A DNA stretch of 45,246 nt, from assembly GCA_002700285.1 (NCBI GenBank), contig PACT01000027.1:1-45246 (forward strand), given 5' to 3'. The notes beneath the pieces are model-generated. The model did no database searches. It was not told the DNA's origin and saw only the letters and a list, made by a program, of their open reading frames with translations. The position numbers were made by a program, and so were the translations under genes. Position 1 is the stretch's first letter, and every line of letters begins with the position of its first letter. Positions 8,606 to 15,414 of the stretch are shown piece by piece. This DNA is from Crocinitomicaceae bacterium (lineage in GTDB: Bacteria > Bacteroidota > Bacteroidia > Flavobacteriales_D > Sanyastnellaceae).

Positions 8606-10801
8606 CTACGGCCTAAGAACGTGCACACTTTGGGAAATGACATGCCATTTCCCCGATCCATCTAAAACGCGAACGACAACAGTGTATACTCCGTCAGGTA
8701 CAAGTTCGTTATTCGAGGTTCCATCCCAACACTCATTTGGACTTTGAGAGGTGAAAATCACATCTCCCCACCGTGAAAGAATGACAAGCTTATACGTCGC
8801 TTCTCCACTAGCTATTCCGTCCGACACAAACCCCAATGTGGATGCTCCAGGCGCCCATGGAAACCAGTCGTTGATGTCGTCATTATTTGGTGTAAACGCA
8901 GTGGGGATCCAAAGCAGTGGATCTTCGGTCAGACACACTTGGTTTGAACTCGATCCATTGAGTCCGCCCGTCGTGTTGTTTTCTATGGCGACTACAGTGT
9001 AACAAAAATCGCCTGGCAATTGTGTGAGATCTCCGATGTAGTCCTCAGTATGTTGGACATTTGCTCCGTGTGATGTCAGTGGAACTGCAGCGCTCAGCCG
9101 TGAGGGCGCCCTCAGAATTTCATACGACAAGGTTCCCTCAGGAAATGCTTCATATTCAGACCAAATCAGACTGTTTTCGAAAGCATCTTCATCTGAAGAG
9201 CGCCATCCCTGAAGCAAAATACTTTTTCCGAGGTTTGATGTTGTAACTGCCACTTGGCATTCATTGTACACTGAGCATCGATAGATGTAACTCCGAACAT
9301 CAGTCTCGACATCGGGATCCACAAACGTCAATGGGAAGCCCAGTGAGCTCGGAAGAGGCTCCAGAATAGGAATCCACACACTGTCTACATCCACCCATCG
9401 TTCGAGCTGATAGATGCTTATTTCTGTCGCAGCTGGATCCGTTTCAACCAGAATTTCAATCGCTCCATTTGATAAAACAGATGCCCTTTTTAATTTGGGA
9501 GGTTCTGGTGCGTCAGGATATGAGAATTCAAGTTCAACTTCGCTAGACCGTGCAATCTTACCGGTTGTTGATTCGGCGACAATGCGGTATTTATACTTGC
9601 TTGCGACATTGGCCCCTTGGTGAAGGTATGTCCCGTAGCCTGATACAAGGGTGTCGAGCGTTGTCCAAACCCCATACGAGCCTGACACCGCGTCATAAAG
9701 TGCAGCCTGTGCCAAATAGAAATCCACACCACCTTCTATTCCGAGTGGCGCGTTCCAGCTTAATTGGGCGCGATCCGTACAAGGAATTTGGGACACCACT
9801 GTGAAAATGGAGGTTGTACAATCACCCGCAGCATTTGGATTGGGAGACCCATCATCATTAATGCACTCGAAAACTGCGACACGATAACTCTCCGGCTCTG
9901 AAGAGGCCAGAGAAGTAGGGATGATTGCGGACGATGCATTCGGGTCGTTGATTTGAAGGACTTCCGAAGAACCGGCTCCCGTACATTTATAGACGATGTA
10001 CCCCAGAGTTTCCCCTGAAACCGGGTAGTCGAAGTGAACTTCTGCAAGACCTGTAGCTGGGTCTACGTCGATATGCGTCGTGACGGGTAAATCGGGATTC
10101 ACTTCACCGACGACTAAATCTGTTGCGTTACTTACATGAATGTCTATGCCGTTTGAGGCCGTTTGGCGAACGCGGTATATGTTGATGGAGACACAAGGCC
10201 CCGGGTTGTCAGTGAAAGCACCTCCAAGGGGAGTGTCAGGAACGATCGCAATGGTATCCCAAACTGCAGTAAGTTCATTCAATCGTTCCAGATAGAATGG
10301 ACCTCCAGCGCCTTCTCCAGAGATCACATATGGACTGTTCCATACCAAATCCACTTCGTCAGCGCCTGCGCCAACGCTGGCGTTGACATGAATCGAACAC
10401 AGAAAAGGCGATTGTGGAGAATTGTCATTTGTCGTTCCTCCGTCTAATGAAGTGACTTGAACCGAGGTATAGCAATGAGCATATGCATTTGCGTTGTATA
10501 AAAATGACGGCATGACCCATCCTGTAGGCAAAACGCCTGTTTCTAGGTTGGGCGCAACGAGGTGGGGTGAGGGACTTAAAAGGGTGCCGGGGATGTCAAA
10601 CACCTTAATCTCATTGTGAATAAATTCCTCAGTTGCAACTGGCGTAAAGACATCCCAGTATAATGTCGCATTCCCGGCTGCATTGACATTGTCAATGTGG
10701 GTGAGATTGGGCTGTGCATATGCGTTGTCTCCGAGACCTAAACCCCATAGGGTTATAAGTATCACCGGTGTTATTTGTCCTATTTTAAGAAAACGACGCA
10801 T
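8606..10801 (-). CDS. Secreted surface protein with gliding-motility-associated (CHU_C) C-terminal domain
   Basis: A 731-residue protein with a signal peptide (VILITLWGLGLGDNAYAQ), a long beta-sandwich region resembling tandem fibronectin type III modules (repeated 'YxVxRxT...' and 'VxLxWNxP' strands, for example VDLVWNSPYVISGEG and AQLSWNAPLGIEGG), and a final domain of about 95 residues. That domain begins IPTAFTPNNDDINDWF and contains LVILSRWGDVIF, WDGTSNNELVPDGVYTVVV. This is the CHU_C / gliding-motility-associated domain that sends cargo through type IX secretion (type B sorting) to the outer surface. It sits 42 bases downstream of the Wzc-like gene and upstream of guaB. The role beyond surface display, perhaps adhesion, is unknown. 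Confidence 0.9.
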   Translation of the reverse strand: MRRFLKIGQITPVILITLWGLGLGDNAYAQPNLTHIDNVNAAGNATLYWDVFTPVATEEFIHNEIKVFDIPGTLLSPSPHLVAPNLETGVLPTGWVMPSFLYNANAYAHCYTSVQVTSLDGGTTNDNSPQSPFLCSIHVNASVGAGADEVDLVWNSPYVISGEGAGGPFYLERLNELTAVWDTIAIVPDTPLGGAFTDNPGPCVSINIYRVRQTASNGIDIHVSNATDLVVGEVNPDLPVTTHIDVDPATGLAEVHFDYPVSGETLGYIVYKCTGAGSSEVLQINDPNASSAIIPTSLASSEPESYRVAVFECINDDGSPNPNAAGDCTTSIFTVVSQIPCTDRAQLSWNAPLGIEGGVDFYLAQAALYDAVSGSYGVWTTLDTLVSGYGTYLHQGANVASKYKYRIVAESTTGKIARSSEVELEFSYPDAPEPPKLKRASVLSNGAIEILVETDPAATEISIYQLERWVDVDSVWIPILEPLPSSLGFPLTFVDPDVETDVRSYIYRCSVYNECQVAVTTSNLGKSILLQGWRSSDEDAFENSLIWSEYEAFPEGTLSYEILRAPSRLSAAVPLTSHGANVQHTEDYIGDLTQLPGDFCYTVVAIENNTTGGLNGSSSNQVCLTEDPLLWIPTAFTPNNDDINDWFPWAPGASTLGFVSDGIASGEATYKLVILSRWGDVIFTSQSPNECWDGTSNNELVPDGVYTVVVRVLDGSGKWHVISQSVHVLRP

Positions 10802-10843
10802 GCTATAAAATTACAAAACCTTCAATCAACCCTCTCTGTTTTT

Positions 10844-13240
10844 TTAAACGTTATCGACATACTTGTCTCCATAACCATATCCGTTAGTGTATCCTGAACC
10901 GTAGCTGTAATATCCATAACGTGCAGCATACTTGCTATAGTATTTCACCAGTCGTCTGGGTTTAATTCCGTTTAAAACAAATGATGCGTGTTTGAGGTTG
11001 TTTTGGTCTAACAAATCCTCAAGGTGTTTGATTCCTCTTCGAGACGATTGCTTCGTATTTGTAACCAAAAGCGCTGTGTCCACATGTTCCATCAGCACAA
11101 GGGCATCGCTGATCAGTAAAATCGGAGGTGTATCTAAAATCACATAGTCGTAATTCTTTTTCAATTGCGCCAACAATGGATCAAGTCTGTCGCTGAGAAT
11201 TAAGTCAGAGGCGTTCGGTGGGATGGGGCCCGCTGAAATAATGTCAAGTGAAGGGTAGGGGCCGGGCATGATGACTTCTGAAACGTTAGATCTCCCGACC
11301 AGGATGTTCGATATTCCACCTTTGTTTTTGAGGCCGAAATAATGATGCACCCTTGGTTTGTGGAGATCGAAGTCGACCATGGCTACTTTCTTACCCGCCT
11401 TGGCCAAAATCGACGCGAGATTGGCACTGACAAAGGACTTTCCTTCTGAGGGATGAAGCGACGACACGAGGATGACATTGGCGCCTTCTTTTGCCAATAG
11501 ATATTGAAGGTTTGTTCGAAGCGATCTGAACGATTCTGTGACAGGTGATCGGTTGTCCGCGCGGACTGCCAATGGATCGTCAATCACTCCTTTATGATAA
11601 GGAATCCCACCTATGACTGGAAATTGTGCGACCTCACGAAGTTCCCCCATGGACTCAATTCGCGCGAAGAAGAACAAACGTATCAACGCCAGTAAAACCC
11701 CGATGACAAATCCTGCAAGGACATACGTTAGAATCGTCCTTTGTTTGTTCGGTCCTACGAGCCCTCCATATCTCGCTCTTTCAATTAAAGAAGCCTCAGG
11801 TGTGATATTTGCCCTTGCAATAATTGTCGTGGCTTTCTGCTCGAGCAGGAACAAAGACAATTTCTCGTTCACCGAAAGCTTCCTCTCCATGGCCAGTATG
11901 TCTCTTTGAGTTTGAGGCAAGCTTGCCAATCTCACTTCCAAAAGACGGATCTCAACGCTGAGATCTTTTCGGCGTCCAATTAGTGCAATTCGGAAATCAT
12001 TGATATACCCTTTAATCCCAACTCGGATTTGAGACATTGTGGAGTCGAGTCTTCGAATCGCAGATGATCCTTCTTTCACATCCAACAGCAGAGAAGATCG
12101 CCGTGCTTGAAGCGTAAAGATCTCGCCCATTTGGTCTGTCATCAACTTGTCATCCACAAATAAGTATGACGTAGGAGGTAAATCTCTGTTCGTTGAGGAA
12201 GAGTTTAAATAGGCATTTAAACCATTCAGAGACTCAAGTTGTAAATCCAGCTCACGTCTCTGACTTTCAAGGTCTACCAGCATAGAAAAGTACTGTGCTT
12301 GCTCCTTAGATAGATCGATGATGTTTTTTTCATCTTTGTAAAAATCCACGAGTTGCGCCAGACTATCTGTCATCGACTCGATCTCTGAAAGTTGATTGTC
12401 AATGTATTTTTCAGCTTGCTGATTGCTTGCGTGGCGTGCCTCAGCGGTATAGTCAATGTATGTGGAGGAAAGCGTGTCCAGAAAACGCTTGGCGCGCATG
12501 GGGAGGACATCGCGACACGAGAGCGTGACAATACTCGTCATCTCAATATTTTCGGCGGAGGTCCGCCCGCGATATTGAGAGATCCTTTGATTTCTGTTGT
12601 ATACTCTAATTCGGAAATGTTGCGATATGGCAGCTTCTAAGCTCGACTTGTCATTTTTTGTTTGGGGGTCTAATTGAACCGAGATATTCAATCCTTGTGC
12701 CGTCACAAGATCTCCAAACCGCGCAGCGATTTCGACGATAACGCCATCCTTTTCTTCAAATAAAATCTTATACGTGGAGGGGCTTTGTACAAAGATATCA
12801 AGCGATCTTCCGAGCATGTTCGATGCAAAGGCGCGGGGCTCGACCTCAATCTGAAGAGCAGAAAAACCACCTACAGGAAGTTCTTTCAACCTCCCCACTA
12901 AAAATAGATCTACTGGATCATTGATTTTATCGATACTTCGACCCACCAAATCGTAAGACTTAAGAATCCTGAGTTGGTTTCGCGTTTCATCTAAAAAGCT
13001 TCCCCACATGGATGTCGCTCGCGCATTGCTCATCCCTTGCAAGTCATTTCCGCCTCCACCTTGATTCAGCAGAATCTCTGACGTGGCATTGTACTGATCG
13101 ACTTGTTGGTGTGTCACAAGTCGACCGATGCCATATCCCACCACAGCGAGTAAAACCATCAACCATCCACTTTTGCCCAAAAGTTTTATATATGGTCGAA
13201 TATCTTCGGCAGATACTATATCTTGTCTAGAATTGTTCAT
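10844..13240 (-). CDS. Wzc-like polysaccharide co-polymerase / tyrosine autokinase
   Basis: A 798-residue inner-membrane protein controlling chain length and export of a polysaccharide. It has a Wzz domain with a first membrane segment near residues 26-42, a long periplasmic coiled-coil region (about 260-470), a second membrane segment near 503-525, and a cytoplasmic BY-kinase domain. Walker A is SLHPSEGKS (594-602), Walker A' VDFDLHKP (622-629), Walker B YDYVILDTPP. The last 33 residues carry 11 tyrosines, the usual autophosphorylation cluster. ATG 13240 was chosen because a promoter box lies at 13251-13258; the in-frame ATG at 13267 lies upstream of that box. It is divergent from the exosortase genes. 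A dedicated phosphatase and polymerase are not in view. Confidence 0.92.
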   Translation of the reverse strand: MNNSRQDIVSAEDIRPYIKLLGKSGWLMVLLAVVGYGIGRLVTHQQVDQYNATSEILLNQGGGGNDLQGMSNARATSMWGSFLDETRNQLRILKSYDLVGRSIDKINDPVDLFLVGRLKELPVGGFSALQIEVEPRAFASNMLGRSLDIFVQSPSTYKILFEEKDGVIVEIAARFGDLVTAQGLNISVQLDPQTKNDKSSLEAAISQHFRIRVYNRNQRISQYRGRTSAENIEMTSIVTLSCRDVLPMRAKRFLDTLSSTYIDYTAEARHASNQQAEKYIDNQLSEIESMTDSLAQLVDFYKDEKNIIDLSKEQAQYFSMLVDLESQRRELDLQLESLNGLNAYLNSSSTNRDLPPTSYLFVDDKLMTDQMGEIFTLQARRSSLLLDVKEGSSAIRRLDSTMSQIRVGIKGYINDFRIALIGRRKDLSVEIRLLEVRLASLPQTQRDILAMERKLSVNEKLSLFLLEQKATTIIARANITPEASLIERARYGGLVGPNKQRTILTYVLAGFVIGVLLALIRLFFFARIESMGELREVAQFPVIGGIPYHKGVIDDPLAVRADNRSPVTESFRSLRTNLQYLLAKEGANVILVSSLHPSEGKSFVSANLASILAKAGKKVAMVDFDLHKPRVHHYFGLKNKGGISNILVGRSNVSEVIMPGPYPSLDIISAGPIPPNASDLILSDRLDPLLAQLKKNYDYVILDTPPILLISDALVLMEHVDTALLVTNTKQSSRRGIKHLEDLLDQNNLKHASFVLNGIKPRRLVKYYSKYAARYGYYSYGSGYTNGYGYGDKYVDNV

Positions 13241-13250
13241 ATTTGAAGTC

Positions 13251-13279
13251 CAAAGGTAATCCACCATGTCATATCACAA
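13251..13279 (-). promoter_or_regulatory. Promoter of the Wzc-like gene (TTG-N18-TACCTTTG)
   Basis: On the minus strand TTG (13279-13277) is followed after 18 bases by TACCTTTG (13258-13251), a full match to the Bacteroidota consensus. The kinase ATG at 13240 follows 10 bases after the box, so the leader is very short. The element lies inside the first codons of the divergent exosortase substrate gene. On the plus strand a one-mismatch box CATATTTG (13238-13245) could serve the exosortase operon. Confidence 0.6.
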
Positions 13280-13610
13280 TTACATATCGCGAAACATCTT
13301 CGTTTCATTCCTTGCAATCGCCTTTTTATTGGCCTCTTCAATGGATGTTTTCGCTCAAGAACCCGATGGTCTCTGCTGTGACCCTGATGGCACCAATTAT
13401 CAGTTTATTAATTGTCTACAAGCAGGATGTTGCGGAATTTACGATAACGATGGTTGTGTTGAAGACCCGGATTGCGGAAATTACAATCCAGCCGCCGGTT
13501 GTTTAACCATCCCCATCGAAGATGGGATTCCGTTTTTAATCATTGCAGGAGGCGTTTTTGCTTTTTATAGGCTTCGTGATAAAAAGAAACGTGTCGTGAC
13601 AGAAGCGTAG
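13266..13610 (+). CDS. Small Cys-rich exported protein with exosortase (PID/PEP-CTERM-like) sorting tail
   Basis: A 114-residue protein with a Sec signal (FVSFLAIAFLLASSMDVFAQ), a mature part of about 50 residues holding 8 cysteines, and a C-terminal tripartite sorting signal: a short acidic/proline motif (IPIEDG), a hydrophobic helix (IPFLIIAGGVFAFY) and a basic tail (RLRDKKKR). This layout is that of PEP-CTERM-like and PID-CTERM-like exosortase substrates. The next gene, 5 bases downstream, is an exosortase, which makes this its likely target: the tail would be cleaved and the mature peptide attached or released. The Cys-rich part contains DPDCGNYNPAAGC, strikingly like the repeats of the giant protein at 15415. 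The function of the mature peptide is unknown. Confidence 0.8.
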   Translation: MSYHNYISRNIFVSFLAIAFLLASSMDVFAQEPDGLCCDPDGTNYQFINCLQAGCCGIYDNDGCVEDPDCGNYNPAAGCLTIPIEDGIPFLIIAGGVFAFYRLRDKKKRVVTEA

Positions 13611-13615
13611 TAGGT

Positions 13616-14131
13616 GTGGCTGTATTAAAATTTTTTCTGGGATGTTTTGTGGCGTACTTGTCGTGGTACGTGCTGTATGAGTTCGTGTTGAAACCCGAGA
13701 CGACCCTTGACGAGTGGGTGATGAATCACATGGTGGAGGGAGCGGAGTGGGGGCTTGAGGCAGTGGGATTTCATACGGGGACTTATCCTCAGCCAGATGG
13801 ATATCGTAACAAGGTAGGTGTGTCGGGGACCCCAGGCGTGGAGATTGGCGCCCCGTGCGATGGGTTGTCATTGTTTGCGCTCTTTGCCATTTTCATCGCA
13901 TTCTTCCCTGGGCCTGTAAGACATAAATTGTGGTTTGTCCCGCTTGGGATCATTTTACTCCACGGTGTCAATATTTCCCGTGTCATATCGCTCGCCGTCA
14001 TTCAATCTGAATTTCCGGAGTGGCTCGCTTTTAACCACGATTACACCTTCACCGTACTAGTCTATGGTGTGGTGTTCGGATTATGGGTTGTCTGGTCTAC
14101 CTATTTGGCCACATTCACAAAGTCCAAATGA
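13616..14131 (+). CDS. Exosortase (XrtF/XrtX-type, Bacteroidota)
   Basis: A 171-residue polytopic membrane protein starting at GTG. Exosortases are intramembrane transpeptidase-like enzymes that process C-terminal sorting signals; their catalytic residues are Cys, Arg and His. All three are present in the right order and setting: Cys81 in APCDGLSLF at the start of a membrane helix, Arg122 in GVNISRVISLAVI, and His141 in FNHDYTFTV. There are about four to five hydrophobic segments, making this one of the short, minimal exosortases of Bacteroidota. It lies 5 bases after the predicted substrate gene and overlaps the following membrane-protein gene by four bases (ATGA). Exact subfamily (XrtF, XrtX or other) cannot be settled by eye. 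Confidence 0.87.
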   Translation: MAVLKFFLGCFVAYLSWYVLYEFVLKPETTLDEWVMNHMVEGAEWGLEAVGFHTGTYPQPDGYRNKVGVSGTPGVEIGAPCDGLSLFALFAIFIAFFPGPVRHKLWFVPLGIILLHGVNISRVISLAVIQSEFPEWLAFNHDYTFTVLVYGVVFGLWVVWSTYLATFTKSK

Positions 14132-14634
14132 AATCGATTGCCCTCCTCATCCTTATGCTCGCCTTTGGGTATGTTCAAGAAAACGCAAAAGTTCGCCTCA
14201 ATGCCTACCGTGCTGTTGCAGATCATTCTGAAGGGTTTTACGCGCTCTCCTCTGAGGAACGAAATTCCTTGACGCACACACTCGATGTTCCGAATTTCAT
14301 CCACGAACTCTCCAAGCCCAATCTTGTTCAATTGAAATGGGGGCTTTCTGCTTCAATTTTACTCATCTTTTTTCTTTTGGATGCACTCTTTCTAAAAGTT
14401 TCGGCTCTTCCAGGAGCACCCTCATCTGCACCGTGGCTTGTCCTTATATATATAGGTGTGTCGATTCCGATGTTTTCTTTTCTTTTTCTGAGTCAGGGGC
14501 CAAACTCATCTTCTTATGCCGTTTCACGTGAACTTCTGGGATTTCTCCAGTCGCCTTTGCCTTCATTGCTGCTCGCCTATACGCCACGACTTTTGAAAGC
14601 GCAGCTTCCACTTTTTCCATATCAATATAAATAG
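14128..14634 (+). CDS. Exosortase-associated membrane protein
   Basis: A 168-residue protein with an N-terminal hydrophobic segment (IALLILMLAFGYV), a polar region of about 50 residues probably outside the membrane, then two more helices (LSASILLIFFLLDALFL and WLVLIYIGVSIPMFSFLFL) and a hydrophobic C-terminus. The ATG at 14128 overlaps the exosortase stop codon (ATGA), so the two are translationally coupled; the open frame extends upstream to 14083 but that part overlaps the exosortase. Bacteroidota exosortases are usually encoded with a small membrane partner of this kind. No catalytic motif is visible. Membership in a named exosortase-partner family is inferred from position and topology. 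Confidence 0.7.
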   Translation: MKSIALLILMLAFGYVQENAKVRLNAYRAVADHSEGFYALSSEERNSLTHTLDVPNFIHELSKPNLVQLKWGLSASILLIFFLLDALFLKVSALPGAPSSAPWLVLIYIGVSIPMFSFLFLSQGPNSSSYAVSRELLGFLQSPLPSLLLAYTPRLLKAQLPLFPYQYK

Positions 14635-14653
14635 CCTCACCTACCTTATATAT

Positions 14654-15163
14654 ATGCCATTTCATTTATTCCCAAATATGCCAGAGTCATCTCGACTCTT
14701 CGTTTTTACTTCAGATGCTTTGTTATCCGCTTCCTACTCTGCGACACTTGTCGCAAACGTCAATGCGTTTTTAAGTTCTTGGTCTGCCCATGGCACCCCC
14801 TTGTGTGCCACTTCTACGCTCATTTCAAATCGCGTCCTTGTGATCTCGCTTGACGAAAGTGCGGCCTCGGCCTCAGGATGCTCGATTGATTCCCTGACAA
14901 ATTTCATTAAGTCAGAAGGAGCATCGTCTGGCATCGACTTCTTCAATAGGAGTTGGGTGCTCTATCGCGTTCCGATGAAAGACCAAACAAACTTCACTGA
15001 CAACTGGACGGCTGAACTTTTAAATGAATTTTGGGCCAGAAGAAAGGCTGGACTCATCAACGACGACACGCAGGTTTTAAATACCACAGTATCAACATTA
15101 ACTGATGCCAGAACAAATCTTGTACAAGCCTTTTCAGACAGTTGGCATGCTTCCATGTGGTGA
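14654..15163 (+). CDS. Conserved Bacteroidota protein of the so-called 'ABC transporter ATPase' family
   Basis: A 169-residue soluble protein. It fits a family common in Flavobacteriia that databases often call 'ABC transporter ATPase': PFHLFPN near the start, SSWSAHGTPL (about residues 41-50), VISLDESAASASGCSIDS (about 68-85), a central NRSWVLYR strand, and a C-terminal SDSWHASMW. No Walker A, Walker B or ABC signature motif is present, so the usual label is not supported here. Its function is unknown; the conserved DES and SGCSIDS segments suggest a binding or catalytic site. It follows the exosortase partner by 19 bases, so it may share the transcript, though relatives occur without exosortases. 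Confidence 0.78.
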   Translation: MPFHLFPNMPESSRLFVFTSDALLSASYSATLVANVNAFLSSWSAHGTPLCATSTLISNRVLVISLDESAASASGCSIDSLTNFIKSEGASSGIDFFNRSWVLYRVPMKDQTNFTDNWTAELLNEFWARRKAGLINDDTQVLNTTVSTLTDARTNLVQAFSDSWHASMW

Positions 15164-15337
15164 TTTTTTCGCCCAATCTCCACTTTTCTTCTATGGATTA
15201 GCTTAAAATACCAATGAAAAGTTGATTTAATTTTGGTTTCTCGGTGACAAACACCTACTTTTAGCGCGTTGAAAAGCCAGATTTTGAGATAATTCTGGTT
15301 TGGAGGCAACCCTCATCGATTGATTACGACTACCTAT

Positions 15338-15375
15338 AACGTACGTTGTTTCCAATTTTTAAGGGATCAATTTTG
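15338..15375 (+). promoter_or_regulatory. Candidate promoter and palindromic site for the giant repeat protein
   Basis: TTG (15346-15348), 19 bases, then CAATTTTG (15368-15375), one mismatch from TAnnTTTG, 39 bases before the ATG at 15415. A perfect 10-base palindrome AACGTACGTT (15338-15347) overlaps the -33 element and could be a regulator site. The rest of the 251-base gap 15164-15414 shows no gene. Confidence 0.4.
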
Positions 15376-15414
15376 TAAATTATTTAATGGATTTCAAACC
15401 AAAAACCTGTTCAT

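Noticed and set aside
14444-14656. TATATATA stretches before and after the end of the exosortase partner gene, considered as promoter elements.
   Set aside because: Simple AT alternation without a TTG/TAnnTTTG arrangement; the first copy is inside coding sequence.
15164-15414. Possible small RNA or hidden gene in the gap before the giant repeat gene.
   Set aside because: Only a weak imperfect hairpin (CCAGA/TCTGG) and a promoter candidate are visible; no conserved RNA fold or coding signal can be supported.
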